From contig JBBMOL010000249.1 in the NCBI GenBank assembly GCA_037954665.1, positions 434,001 to 498,000 of the forward strand: a stretch of DNA of 64,000 bases, written 5' to 3'. The stretch is from Laguncularia racemosa (Eukaryota; Streptophyta; Magnoliopsida; Myrtales; Combretaceae). The notes under the pieces are model-generated. The model had not been told where the DNA came from, made no database searches, and saw only the letters and a list, made by a program, of their open reading frames with translations. Of the stretch, positions 48,521 to 60,693 are shown piece after piece. Both the position numbers and the translations under genes were made by a program. How positions within the stretch are numbered: position 1 is the first letter of the stretch; the number at the start of each line of letters is the position of its first letter.

Positions 48521-49878
48521 TAACAATCCTTACACATCCACGGCTCAAGTACACAACTAAACCACAAATGAAGTACACATACAACTACTTTCAAGTAGAT
48601 AGAATTAAATTCAACTACAAGTATTTAAGTAACTAGTTCAATTACTTTCACACTTTAATGACTTGTTTGAATTTTAAATTCTACTACTCAATCTTCCTTT
48701 TCTTGCCATAGTTTTACTCTATAAATAACCACAATGTGCAACTCCTCAACAAATACAAGAACACATAAATCCACTGCCACACTACTCCTCTTTGCTCACG
48801 GTGCTACTCCAATTACGCCTCCCACACAATTGTCTACAATGTAATCTACACTAAATGCACACAACCTTCACTAAATTTTACAAACACAACTCTACACACA
48901 TACACCTTCAAGTCACGGTGCTAATGTCCCTTCGATTCAACACACATAACATAACTCTAACAACTCAATACTCCTTTACACAGCCACACATACACACACA
49001 AACACGACAACAATTTCAAGTTGACACTCTTAATGCAACTTTCCACAAATGGTAAGATTCAAATTCAAATTCAAATGACATACAATTAAAAAATGACTTA
49101 ATGCGTGTTTTGAATTTCAAAAATCAATCACTACAACTCCCTTTCAACCACGGCACATATACACACTTCCACTCCACGGTAGCACCCTTCTCCTCAATAA
49201 ACTCACAACACGTTGCTTTGGTCTTCTCAACACAAACTTATAACACATTGTAGCACAACTCCAATAACTCACTACATTCTTTTTACATCGCAACCCACAC
49301 ACATACAACCATGGTGCAATAACCTTCCCAATACAACACACACAACACTTTAAGTTGCAATCTATACCATAATCTACATACAAGGGCAGCAAACAACAAT
49401 TCAAATAACTCCACTAAATGTAATTTTTTCCATAAAAGGTAAGATAATTCGAATTCAAACAACACTCCTTAATGTTACTTAATAACTGCTTTAAGTTAAT
49501 GGATGTTTGAATTCAAATGATTTCCTTTTTTCCACACAATGCAATCTAAAAATTGCAAACACACTACTTAATTTCCGAAATCCTCTTGCAACAATTCAAG
49601 ATCACACTCTTCTTGGCTTCAAATTTCATTTCCCTCAAATGATCACAATGATCACTTCTCTTAAATCACTCACAGCCAACTTAAGGAGACAAAGGAATAT
49701 AACAACTACTCCATGTCTACAACAAGTAGCAATAAGTATAACACCTCAACAACACAATTAAATAACTCAATTTCACTTCAACAATTTAGATCAAGGTACT
49801 AAAATCAAGAACCCTAATTTTCCGAATTAACAATTACAAAATCCCTCCTCTTAAACCACAAGCTCTGCTACCAAATTA
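48521..49878 (-). other. Rd untranslated leader and primer site
   Basis: About 1.35 kb, rich in A and C on the plus strand, no coding recognised. Ends at the primer site, minus-strand TGGTAGCAGAGCT (plus positions about 49862-49874), next to LTR end 49879. Similar leader sequence in Rc at 52315-53029. Confidence 0.7.
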
Positions 49879-50276
49879 TGATATCCCTAAAACCAAGATT
49901 AAGCACATGCAAAACCAATTGGAAAGACAATTAGATAATGTCAATCAAACTAGTTTCCAATCACATGAACAATGGCGTCAATTCTCAAGATCTATAACCA
50001 ATTCCACAACACCACGTGATCAATGTTGAAATTAACCAAGTATGTGCAACTTTGATACCAAATTATGATGTGCCTAAAAGGGAGTTTAAGCACATACAAA
50101 TGAACAAATTAACAATCCCTAAAGGATAAGATCAAATCGATTCAATTTAGAGCAAAATGTTACGTGAACCCTAATTGTAATAGATGATCCGAATGCTATA
50201 TTTCATGAAAAGAATTACACAATTTTGTATTCCTTAATGAAGATCATCAATATTCTTGAAAACCACGTGACATAAT
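49879..50276 (-). repeat. Rd 5' LTR, left part, with embedded primer site
   Basis: Outer LTR end TGATATCCC at 49879 and a second LTR end TGATGTGCC at 50066, separated by about 187 bp that include a primer-like TGGTATCAAAG (plus positions 50050-50060). Continues at 54068 after element Rc. Confidence 0.8.
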
Positions 50277-51310
50277 TGATGTGCCTAAACAAACTTGAAA
50301 GCACATTAAAAAGACTTAAGAAAAACTATCTCAAGTCAAGGCAAAATCGGATAAAAAAATAAAGGCAAAATGACGTGAACAAAGTGAAGATATGATGAAT
50401 TCCAAATGTCCAATGATATAATTAGAATACCACATTGATAATACCTTCTAAAAACCTCTTAATTTCATATAATCCACGCAAATAAACCTCAAATGACAAA
50501 AGAAAAACCGTAACAAAAATAATCCCTCTCAAATAGTGAAGAACACATTTCCTAGGGAAATTTTCAATGATGAACCAAATATAATTGATAAATACTTCAA
50601 ATAAGCACAAGAATTCGTGAACAATAAGAAGTATTTCTGACCAAGAACTATCTCAATTCAACCCTAGATATGACACACTAGAGAAGAAAAGAAATCACAA
50701 CAAAATGAAATTGATATAACTCACAATTTCAAGATGTTGCACTTGCCACAATTTCAACTTCTTGGGATTGAAATTGATAAGAGAATTTGGAATTAGGAAA
50801 ACCCTAAGCCCTCTCACGAAATGTGAAGTGTTTGTTATGCAAAATAAGCCTCCTCAAACCCTCTCTTAAGCAAGTATTTATACTTGCTACTCCTAGGGTT
50901 AAAAAGTGCTCAAAATTACAAGTTTGCCACTTTTAAGGTGGCTAGCCCTAAATGAAAATTACAAGGAAATAAAAGTGTCCCAAAACCAAAATAGTTCATA
51001 AAAGAATAAATATATAAAAGAAATGGTCTTCAAGATGCCGGTCTTCTATAGGATCCATCGGCCCAGCTCATCGTCGGTTCAGGTCGGTCCATAGATAACC
51101 CACAAGTTGAGTCTGAGGGAGTTTGTCCATTGCCCTATAGAATACGATAAGTGTGCCTGTTGGAAAACACAATACAAGAATAATAGAAAAGAGGTTAATA
51201 TATAAATAATTCCGAGGTCGATCTGCTCAAAATGGGCCCTCAACGCCAAGATTTGAAATCCTTTAGTTCTTGCCCTAATGATAGGTCTTGTCGGATTTTT
51301 ATTCCTATCA
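50277..51310 (-). repeat. Rc 3' LTR
   Basis: 1034 bp. Plus strand TGATGTGCC to TTCCTATCA. TATA-like AGTATAAATACT on the minus strand near 50873-50884. Confidence 0.95.
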
Positions 51311-51540
51311 TCTCCTCGGGCGTCAAAAAGATTTGTCCTCAAATCTAGTAGATCAAATGCAGTAGAGACTTTGTTTCCTCCTAGCAAGTCACCTGAAGAA
51401 ATATCTCTGCAGAATCCTAATATTTGAAATACTACAAGTGGTGATTGTCTTCTCTCCTCCATTTCTAGGATGTATCTCATCTGCAACACAAATAATGACC
51501 CATTATCTACTAATGTCTCCCTTGTCTCAACCCATTCCAT
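51079..51540 (-). CDS. Rc C-terminal ORF running into the LTR
   Basis: 153 codons from ATG 51540. The first half (NGSLFVLQMRYILEMEERRQ, then DLRTNLFDARGDD) corresponds to the tail of chromovirus pol. At 51310 it crosses the polypurine tract into the 3' LTR without a stop and continues 75 codons, including a hydrophobic stretch LGIIYILTSFLLFLYCVFQQ that could span a membrane. The same read-through occurs in Rb (to 47476). It is separated from the protease frame by a stop. Function unknown; the hydrophobic tail may be a mere by-product of LTR sequence. Confidence 0.45.
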   Translation of the reverse strand: MEWVETRETLVDNGSLFVLQMRYILEMEERRQSPLVVFQILGFCRDISSGDLLGGNKVSTAFDLLDLRTNLFDARGDDRNKNPTRPIIRARTKGFQILALRAHFEQIDLGIIYILTSFLLFLYCVFQQAHLSYSIGQWTNSLRLNLWVIYGPT

Positions 51541-51603
51541 TGATTTTGTTTCCTCTTTTTCTAACTCATCTATATGATGCTGATCCTCAGGGTCTTCTAA
51601 TGG

Positions 51604-52314
51604 TTAGCCCAACTGCTCATTACCCTCTAAAACCTTTGAAGGTGAACATAACTGTCTCTGAACAGTTTGGCCCTCTAATGATTGACTCTGTTCCATCAAC
51701 AATACCTTTTTCCCCTCAGAGACGTTATTTTGAATCAAAGCCTTCTTAGCCTCGGATGGTCGATTAATCTGTTGCTGGACATTATGGACCTCTGAAGGTG
51801 GCATAGGATTTAGAATAATTCGCTTACCCTCCTTTTGAAACAAATATGTATTTCTGAAGCCATCATGTAAGACCCTCCTGTCATATAACCAAGGTCTACC
51901 AAGCAAAATATGAGATGCACACATGGGCAAGATATCACACTCAATTTCATCACAATACTTGTCCCCTATACTAAAGGGTACCCTAGCTCTTTGGGTAACA
52001 TACAAACTCCCTTGATCGTTAAGCCAATGTAGTTTATAAGGTTTAGGATGTGGAATAGTTGAAAACTTTAGCTTCGATACCAATGATGCAGCTACTACAT
52101 TAGTACAACTACCACCATCTATTATTAGGACACACAAATTTCCTTGTATCCTACAAGAAGTGTGGAACAAATATTCCCTTTGTTCTTCCTCCTTACTAGC
52201 AAGTGTACTTAATGAACGTTGCAATACATTAGCATATTGAAGCATTTCACTAGACATTGTGGAATTCAACTCAATCAACACATGAACAATATTCCCCACA
52301 CCTTTTAAGATCAC
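51604..52314 (-). CDS. Rc aspartic protease ORF
   Basis: 236 codons, open from 52314. ATG candidates at 52314 and about 52254 (MSSEMLQ). The retropepsin core starts near residue 63: CVLIIDGGSCTNVVAASLVSKL with the catalytic aspartate, then YKLHWLNDQGSLYVTQRARV and ASHILLGRPWLYDRRVLHDGF. A charged tail follows. This is the chromovirus-type protease (DGGS form). In full-length relatives it is followed by RT; here only about 60 codons remain before the C-terminal ORF. It may be translated, but whether it is active is unknown. Confidence 0.75.
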   Translation of the reverse strand: MILKGVGNIVHVLIELNSTMSSEMLQYANVLQRSLSTLASKEEEQREYLFHTSCRIQGNLCVLIIDGGSCTNVVAASLVSKLKFSTIPHPKPYKLHWLNDQGSLYVTQRARVPFSIGDKYCDEIECDILPMCASHILLGRPWLYDRRVLHDGFRNTYLFQKEGKRIILNPMPPSEVHNVQQQINRPSEAKKALIQNNVSEGKKVLLMEQSQSLEGQTVQRQLCSPSKVLEGNEQLG

Positions 52315-53029
52315 AGTGCAACAATTTTAATTTCCACAAGTTCACTCCACGGCAACACACAAGCAACTACAACGATAATGATGTATTACTTCCACGGCAA
52401 CAACAAGGTGATTATTGATTACAAGTAGTCTTCAACTTCCAGGGCAAATAATGAAGACAAAAGATTAATAAGTAGCTTTCCCAAAATGAATTCTGAATCC
52501 CACTATAGGCAACAACTTTCAATTTGAAATTCAAAGAACTTCACTTATTGCAAGCCTTCCTCAATTGGTAACAATGAATTCAAATTCAAAAAGCAATCAT
52601 TAACTCCCATAACTTAATTGCATATGATTTGAATTCAAATAATTCCTTACTAATCAAACTTAATGTAATCTGCAAATTGTACTTCACCAATTCAGAATTA
52701 CACAATGGAATTCAAAGACAACAAACAACACAACTCCTCATGCCACAAGCTACTTCACGACAACAATTGGTGAGTTTCACAATTTCAAAAAAATTGCTAA
52801 AGTAAACTTCACTTTGTACTTCTGCTCTTCCACGTGAATTAGTGTCCACAAAGTGATATAATAACGTTCCCAAATCAACTCCAACAATCGGCAAATCAAA
52901 TCCCAATCCAAAGTAATTTCACAATCTCAAACAACAACAACAACACAATTGCGGTTTTCACTTGATCAACTCTAATTGATGATCACTTCCACGAAATTGA
53001 ATACAACCAATTCCCTTCTCTCAACAAGA
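52315..53029 (-). other. Rc untranslated leader
   Basis: Non-coding, A/C-rich on the plus strand. The gag that Ra has at this place is absent, so Rc lost or never had it. Confidence 0.65.
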
Positions 53030-53041
53030 GCTCTGATACCA
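53030..53041 (-). other. Rc primer-binding site, tRNA-iMet
   Basis: Minus strand TGGTATCAGAGC, a perfect match to the plant initiator-Met site, six bases from the LTR end. Confidence 0.92.
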
Positions 53042-53047
53042 AAAAGA

Positions 53048-54062
53048 TGATGTGCTTAAACACACTTGAAAGCACATTCAAAAGACTTAAGAAAAACTAT
53101 CTCAAGTCAAGGCAAAATTGGATCCAAAAATAAGGGCAAAATGACGTGAACCAAGTGAAGATATGATGAATTCCAAATGTCCAATGATATAATTAGAATA
53201 CCACACTGATAATACCTTCTAACAACCTCTTAATTTCATATAATCCACGCAAATAAACCTCAAATGACAAAAGAAAAACCGTAACAAAAATAATCCCTCT
53301 CAAATAGTGAAGAACACGTTTCCTAGGGAAATATAATTGATAAATACTTCAAATAAGCACAAGAATTCGTGAACAATAAGAAGTATTTCTGACTAAGAAC
53401 TATCTCAATTCAACCCTAGATATGACACACTAGAGAAGAAAAGAAATCACAACAAAATGAAATTGATATAACTCACAATTTCAAGATGTTGCACTCGCCA
53501 CAATTTCAACTTCTTGGGATTGAAATTGACAAGAGAATTTGGAATTAGGAAAACCCTAAGCCCTCTCACAAAATGTGAAGTGTTTGTTCTGCAAAATAAG
53601 CCTCCTCAAACCCTCTCTTAAGCAAGTATTTATACTTGCTACTCCTAGGGTTAAAAAGTGCTCAAAATTACAAGTTTGCCACTTTTAAGGTGGCTAGCCC
53701 TAAATGAAAATTACAAGGAAATAAAAGTGTCCCAAAACCAAAATAGTTCATAAAAGAATAAATATATAAAAGAAATGGTCTTCAAGATGCCGGTCTTCTA
53801 TAGGATCCATCGGCCCAGCTCATCGCCGGTTCAGGTCGGTCAATGGATAACCCACAAGTTGAGTCTGAGGGAGTTTGTCCATTGCCCTATAGAATACGAT
53901 AAGTGTGCCTGTTGGAAAACACAATACAAGAATAATAGAAAAGAGGTTAATATATAAATAATTCCAGGGTTGATCTGCTTAAAATGGGCCCTCAACGCCA
54001 AGATTTGAAATCCTTTAGTTCTTGCCCTAATGATAGGTCTTATCGGATTTTTATTCCTATCA
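53048..54062 (-). repeat. Rc 5' LTR
   Basis: 1015 bp, partner of 50277-51310; ends TTCCTATCA, followed by target duplication ATAAT. Confidence 0.95.
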
Positions 54063-54067
54063 ATAAT

Positions 54068-54877
54068 ACACAAAATCAATAAGAATAATGACCGTGATCC
54101 ACCTTCCACAATACTTGATTTCATGGTTAAAAAATGTTCAAAATGGAAGAATAGAAATCAAGTATAAAGGCCACTCAATTAAGCACTAATAATTTGAATA
54201 TAAAGGAATCAAATCTGATAAAAAAAAACTTCAATCCAACGTTAGATATGACTCACTAGAGAAGAATAGAAACACAACAAATAGAAATTGATATAACTCA
54301 CAATTTCTCCTTGTTGCATTCACCACAATTCTAATTCTTGGGATTGAAATTGATAAGAGGGATTGAACTAAGGATGAACCCTAATTCTCTCACAAAAATA
54401 TCAAGTGTATATTATGAAAATTCCTCCAAAAACCCTACTTAACCAAGTATTTATACTTGCTCTATTTACAGTTAAAAAGTTCTCAAAATTACAACTATGC
54501 TACTTTTGGAGTGGTCGGTCCTAAAAGCATAATTACAAGCAAATGAAAAGTTTCCCCAAAACTTACAACATAAATATTTCAAAGAAAATAAATTATAAGT
54601 AAAAATAGTCTTCAACATGCTAATTCTTCAATAGAATTCATCGACCCAGTTCATCGCCGGTTTAAGTCGGTCTATGGATAACCCATAAGCTAAATATGAG
54701 TGAGTTTGTCCATCGCCTTGTAAAGCATGATAAGTGTTCCTATTGGAATATACAATACATGAATTAGAGAAAAGAGGTTAGTAGATAAATAATTCTTGGG
54801 TCGATTTGCTCAAGATTTGAAATCCTTTGGTTCTTGCCCTAATGATAGGTTTTGTTGGATTTTAATTCCTATCACTA
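54068..54877 (-). repeat. Rd 5' LTR, right part
   Basis: Continuation of 49879-50276 after the Rc insertion; ends TTCCTATCA at 54877. Contains TATTTATACTTGC (TATA box on the minus strand) near 54450. Confidence 0.85.
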
Positions 54878-56706
54878 GTGCTCCGATACTACTTACTTAT
54901 TTTCTTTTGATCAAAACCTAAGCTTCAAAGGATCATCAACCTAGGCTTTAATACCACTTAAGTTGTAACACCCCAAAACCTAGAACATCATAGCCCGTCA
55001 CATGTCACTACTACCGAGTAATACACTAAGGTTCAAAAACTCCATCATACTTCAAAACCTGTTCATATATATTATTTATCATACTACTATAACTATAATA
55101 AAATGAATGACCCACAAATGAGTCATTCCAAATTTCCTTATTTTAACAACAACAAAATCTTAAGCTACAATTTATCTCAATAAATTTAATTTTACAATAA
55201 AAATCCATTTACAAATATTCATAGTTCTTGTCACTTTTTCTCTACATAGTAATAGTGTTCTCTTCCCATCTCATCCATGTAATGTCCCACCAAGTTTTCG
55301 TTCTCATCATACTCTAGTTGTTCATAATTTTTACCTACAGTTAAAAAAAATATAGGAAGGGGAGTAATCCTAAGCTCAGTATCTGAGTACCATACCCACA
55401 TGCGCATGACACACCACATTAACATCACATGCATATATATAACATTTATCCACAACGTGTTCACAATTCAATTCACACATCAACACTAAAAGAATTATCA
55501 CACATAGGGGTACTCATGACCTTGGTACATACAATATTTATCTTAGTGGGAACTGCTTCTGTGAGCTCCGTCTAACCCTAATGGGAATTGTAATTGTAGG
55601 CCTCATCTAACCCTAATCTAACTTAGATCATTTCGATACACGGCTCCACTAGGGACAACACAGCATACTAACCATTGAGGAGCCCCCTAGGGATCTACCA
55701 CTACGAGCCCCTAAGCTAAGCCAAGCATAAGCAACATATCTCATTCCATTCACATAGCACTATATTACTTCATGATACCACATAATTCACATTACATCTT
55801 AGAATTCATTATTCCACATACAACTCATTAGATAACTCCTTAATAATCACATATAACAAACAAAGTAAACACATATATGAAATCCTAACCTTAAGCACTT
55901 ATTGTCCCAAACTTAAGCTTAATTGATATTTGTATACTCATTAACACATTAATCTAAGGTTATACTAGTTGCCTCGGTTGTGTGAAACTTGGTTAATTAA
56001 GAAGATAACTTGATATACAATGATCATGTCCATCACTTAACACGGCCATGTTGGAGGCCATGTTGCCTAACACGGGTTAGTACACGACCGTGTTAAAGGT
56101 CGTGTATCTCTCGATGAGGTTTGGCTCCAACATGGTTGGAACATGATCATTTTGGGAGGTTGTGTTTCTCTTAATTCAACACGATCAAAACACGAACGTG
56201 TTGGGAGGTCATGTTCTTCTTGATTCAACACGGTCGAAACACGACTATATTAGAAGGTTGCGTATCTCTTGATATGTTTTGGTAATTCAACACAATTGAA
56301 ACACAACCATGTTAGGGATTGTGTATCTTTTGGCCAAACCTATGAACCTTAAATGTTTCTACACTAATTCATCTAATCCCTTCATTTTCTAATCCTAAGC
56401 TTAAGTAAATCCAAAAACATGAATTGGAATTCCTTACTTGATTCGAATTTCACTTGAAACTTCAAATTCAATAGCTTCCGTGCTTGTTTAATCCTCCCTT
56501 AAACCTATTTTTCAATTAAATCCCTATATACAAACAAAACCTTTCCATGAATGGGTCATCACTATTAGAACAATCTTGTAATAACTCTAAATCATTACCT
56601 TTTTGTTGTGTTGTGTTATCACCTTGGATTACTGATGGACAATCTGACCGCTCTAACAAGTTTAACCCTCTACTCAATTCTAGCTTACGATCAGTTCTCA
56701 GGAAAG
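54878..56706 (-). mobile_element. Chromovirus 2 fragment: leader, primer site and LTR
   Basis: 54878-54963 is a leader piece with minus-strand primer site TGGTATTAAAGC (plus 54945-54956). The LTR starts at 54964 (TGTAACACCCC) and resembles the chromovirus 1 LTR in layout. Its far end was not located; similarity and palindrome half-sites (56035-56330) continue to at least 56340, and the last part up to 56706 is unassigned. All internal coding sequence is missing left of 54878, where Rd begins. Confidence 0.65.
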
Positions 56707-56921
56707 TGTACCTATTGCCAAGCAGTATAGCATAGGAATACAGGTATCGATCCCACGAAGACTTATAAGTACTAGTACTAACGATTCTCCTACTATTTAA
56801 CTTCTCACTATTGATGATCTCAACTATCCTAATTATTGCTTAAACCTGAAAGACACAAATAAAATGAACAAAGTAAATGTATTCGAACACTCCCTTAATT
56901 AATTCAATGAATTAAACATAC

Positions 56922-56985
56922 CCTGCCCAAGATCTACCCTTAATTCTCATGCAGCTTTTATTCAATTCCAAACTATCCAATGATT
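56922..56985 (+). repeat. 64-bp direct duplication, left copy
   Basis: CCTGCCCAAG to CCAATGATT. Identical over all 64 bases to 62319-62382. Abuts the polypurine-tract end of element Y. Confidence 0.95.
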
Positions 56986-58408
56986 AATTCCCCCACACTT
57001 AAACTCTTGCTTGTCCTCAAGCAATTGCATCAAATCAATTGAGAAATCTATCATAGATTATACAAACTTTCTTTTCATTATTCCAAGCATCTATTCATTT
57101 GTAATTCATGACTTGTAGTTTTAATGTCTACTACTTCAACCAAACTGGTTTCCTGTGATCAAATTACTATGGGTAAAATTCAATAGCTAATCTAAACAAA
57201 ACAAACTTTAATCCTCATCTTTAGCAAAAGAATTTTTATTCCAAAAGTAAATACTTAATCCACTAAGGAAAAACACCCAATTAAACTTCATTGGACATTA
57301 GCAAACATATAATCCTTGCAACATAAAGTAAAAGCATATAGTATAAGCTCTTTGCTAGATATTTTCCCTTTTATACATCTTTGTTTTATTCAATGAATGT
57401 TCACATTCATGTTCTTTTGATTTATTTAAGCATCTATTTTGACGGGTTTTTGCCCGCTTCTTTTCATGAACTTTTGCCTTTTTCGCCCTTATCGTTATAG
57501 TGAGTTCATTGAGTCGGCAACATCCCGAGCTCATCACTCAAGTGACCGGGTTTTGAGATACCCCTACGGACTCTTCCTCACGCTAACATTCAAGTTTGAA
57601 TACTCTTAACTCAATTAGTTGAATCATTGGAGTAATGGCTATGCTTGATTCTTTTTTTTTTTTTTTTCACAACAACTTCAAAGAGTATACAGTAGCTAAT
57701 ATAACCTAGAAGTAAACTTGTTTATTTTTCACTTAGGGACTCGACTTACTCTTAGACTTCCAATTCTAAAGCTAAATACAAGGTAAATTTGTTTCTTAAA
57801 GATTTCACTACTTAATTTTAACCATGTATTCTAATCACAGCAGTGGGTGAGTAAAGCATTTGAACAAGTCAATTTCACATTTTGTAGATGCTTATTACAA
57901 CATTTAGTACAATCTCTAGATTTCATGATAATTTTGAAAAAAATTTGGCTTAAAATTGCTTAAGGACAAACATTCAGAGTATAAGTTAGTTCTCTATTCT
58001 CTATATTTTATTATCCTCTCCCCCACACTTAGCTTGAACAGTGTCCTCACTGTTCCTAATTTAGCACAATTGAAAAGGAATTAATAACTCAAGGAACATT
58101 AGAGAATAAGAGAAAGGAAATACTGGTACTTCCTTAGTATTAGAGTTTTCCCCTTAAGCTCTGGAAAGTGTCATCTAATGATATGTATCCTTGCTGCAGT
58201 CAATCCAAAGAGTTCAAAACTACACTAAAATCAAAACAAACTAAACTAAAACAAAACAAAACTAAAATAAACCAAAACTAATGCAAAACAAAACTTGTTT
58301 TTTTTTTTTTACATGGGTTGCCTCCCATGAAGCGCCTTTCTTTAACGTCTTTGGCTAGACGTTCCTGGCTAAATATTCGGATAAGGATTTGGATTCCAGC
58401 CTTGGTGC
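56986..58408 (-). other. Element Y non-coding 3' region and polypurine tract
   Basis: Mirror of 21222-22567. Tract AAGTGTGGGGGAATT at 56986-57000. Contains the small basic frame at 57355-57537 and the conserved GGGAGGCAACCC block near 58320. Confidence 0.85.
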
Positions 58409-60642
58409 CTATGGTAATGGGTTAATAACATCCGCAACAAAAACAGGAGATGGGTTAATAACATCCGCAACAAAAACAGGAGAGATATCGTTAGGGTGTT
58501 TCATGGCATCATAAATGTTAAATCTAATCACTTCACCATCAAATTCCATAGTGAGGGTGCCATCATTTACATCGATTTTCGTTTTAGAAGTCTTAAGGAA
58601 TGGTCGCCCTAATAATATCAGTGATGAAGTATGAGAATCACTATCATCCATGTCAAGCACATAAAAATCAGCAGGAAAAACCAACCCATTGACTTGAACT
58701 AAAACATCCTCTAGAACTCCCTCAGGATAAACATTGGACCTATCAGCAAGTTGAACAATAATACCCGTTTCCTTTAAAGGACTAACATTTAAACGTTGAT
58801 AAACAAACAATGGCATGACATTGATAGAAGCTCCTAGATCACACATGGCTTTAGCGATTCCAAGATTACCTATTTTGCAAGGAATAGAAAACATACCTAG
58901 ATCCTCGCATTTAGGAGGGAGCTTCTTCTGAATAATGGCGGAAACATTTTCACTCACACTAATCTTTTCATTTCCTTTCAGCTTCCTTTTGTTAGTGCAT
59001 AAGTCCTTGAGTAATCTAGCATAGCGCAGTATTTGCTTAATTGCATCAAGTAAAGGAATATTTACCTCGACTTTGCGAAAAGTTTCCAGAATCTCTTTTT
59101 CTTCCGCTTCCTTCTTGGATTTCGCTAATCTGGAGGGGAAAGGAGGTGGTATCAATGTGACATTCGATGGCTCAACTGGAGACTTGCTAATCTGGTCACC
59201 CTGCTGGCTCGGAGTCGAAGTCTCTTTCTTGGTCTCTTCCTCAAGATTAGACGGATGTCCTTTCTTATTTGATCCCTGTAATTCTGTTCCACTTCTCAAG
59301 GTAATGGCATTAACGCTTTGCTTCGGGTTTGGAATAGTTTGAGAAGGTAACTTACCTTGAGTTTCTAACCTATTGACAGCTGAAGCAAGTTGGCTTACCC
59401 GATGCTCCAAGTTTTGAATGCTTTGCTTTGTTTCCTCCTGAAATTGTTTGGTATTCACAGCTAGAGACTTAACAATATCCTCAAGGGGCATACCTGAAGT
59501 GGAAGGAGCTTGGGTACGTGGTGTGATGGCTTTGGCTGGAATTGTTGGACATGTTGAGGGTTATTGCCATAGCGGAAATTAGGATGATCCCTCCATCCGG
59601 GATTGTAAGTATTCGAATAGGGGTCATACTTCCTTTGCGGTTGTCCTGGAAATCCGCCTACAACATTGGCGTGTTCATGATTGTCATCTTGCAATGTGGG
59701 GCACATGTCGGTCGGATGATTAGGAGCAGCGCAAATTCCACAAGCCTTCATCTGCTGCGTTTTTCCAAGAGCTAGCTGCTGCACAAGGGAGGTAAGATTA
59801 GAAATTTGATGTTCAAGGTTAGACACACTTACCTCATTTAGCTTCCTTGAAGACGTATCGTGCCTATACCCAAATTGTTGTGAATTAGCAGCCATAATGG
59901 AGATCAATTCCTTAGCTTGACCAGGGGTTTTGTTTACTATGGCGCCTCCACTTGCAGCATCCATCATCTTTCTTTCCATCGGAAGTAGGCCCTCGTAGAG
60001 GTATTGGATAAGGAGTTGTTCAGATATCCCATGTTGTGGGCAGCTTGCACACAATTGCTTGAACCTCTCCCAATACTCATGAAGAGTCTCGGTGTCCCTT
60101 TGTTTTATACCACAAATTTCTCTTCTTATACCAGCGGCTCTGGATGCGGGGAAGAATTTGTCCAAGAAGAGTCTCACCATATCAGTCCATGTGGTTATAG
60201 AACCTAGAGGCAAATAAAACAACCAATCTTTAGCTTTAGTACTTAGAGGAAATGGAAAAGCGCGTAGCTTGATTTGATCGTCGGTTATTCCTTGCGGCCT
60301 CATACTAGAACACACTATATGGAACTCTTTCAAATGCTTATGAGGATCTTCATTCTCAAGACCATGAAAGGTGGGTAGCAGATGTATTAACCCAGATTTC
60401 AACTCGAATTCTACGGCTAGTTCGGGATAGTGAATACAAAGTGGTTGTTGATTCACATCCGGTGCAGCCAACTCCCTTAAGGTTCTCTCGAGATTTGCCA
60501 TGTCGTCCTCTTTTTCAGAATTAGACAAGTCCGATACTAAGTTCGGTCTAGTGGATGATCTAGCTTCTTGTCGTAGTCTCTTTAGAGTCTTCTCAATCTC
60601 CGGATTATAAATTAGTTCACCTATCTGAGAAGAACGAGTCAT
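58409..60642 (-). pseudogene. gag-pro: Element Y gag-protease, one frameshift
   Basis: Start at ATG 60642 (MTRSSQIGE) after the primer site. The gag core matches element Z, with GQAKELISIMAANSQQF open where Z has a stop. A one-base loss in a C run near 59510 shifts the frame; the remainder is open as 59491-58409 (360 codons) with the protease motif CDLGASINVMP near 58850 and LILLGRPFLKT. The very end has a 33-bp tandem duplication (58418-58483) repeating the phrase SPVFVADVIN. No RT, RNase H or integrase follows. Confidence 0.9.
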
Positions 60643-60670
60643 ACAAGAATAGAAATAAATTTGACACCAA

Positions 60671-60688
60671 TCCCCGGCAGCGGCGCCA
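60671..60688 (-). other. Element Y primer-binding site, tRNA-Asp type
   Basis: Minus strand TGGCGCCGCTGCCGGGGA, one change from the site in Z. Confidence 0.9.
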
Positions 60689-60693
60689 AAATT

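Larger units (their letters stand above)
50277..54062 (-). mobile_element. Family R element Rc, complete non-autonomous LTR element
   Basis: 3786 bp with two LTRs (50277-51310 and 53048-54062), 5-bp target duplication ATAAT (50272-50276 and 54063-54067), primer site, leader, protease, C-terminal region and polypurine tract. No gag core, RT, RNase H or integrase. The LTRs are nearly identical apart from a deletion of about 20 bp in the 5' LTR near 53330, so it moved recently relative to its neighbours. It must have used proteins supplied in trans. Confidence 0.95.
48284..54877 (-). mobile_element. Family R element Rd, 3' truncated, host of Rc
   Basis: Minus strand: 5' LTR in two parts (49879-50276 and 54068-54877, about 1.2 kb together), primer site, long non-coding leader, and the start of protease cut off at 48284 by Rb's LTR end. 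Element Rc lies inside the LTR. The right edge (54877) lies in the leader of a chromovirus. Confidence 0.85.

Noticed and set aside
53030..53041. tRNA-Met end as possible tRNA gene
   Set aside because: Only the 12-base primer site is present next to an LTR end; no tRNA body.
43343..54877. Ra and Rd as the two ends of one element with Rb nested
   Set aside because: Outer flanks differ and lie in different host elements; both Ra and Rd contain the protease active-site region, so they cannot be two halves of one copy.
55231..55464. 77-codon frame with DEMGREHYYYVEKK
   Set aside because: Inside a chromovirus LTR; not kept in the related LTRs at 27725 or 35597.
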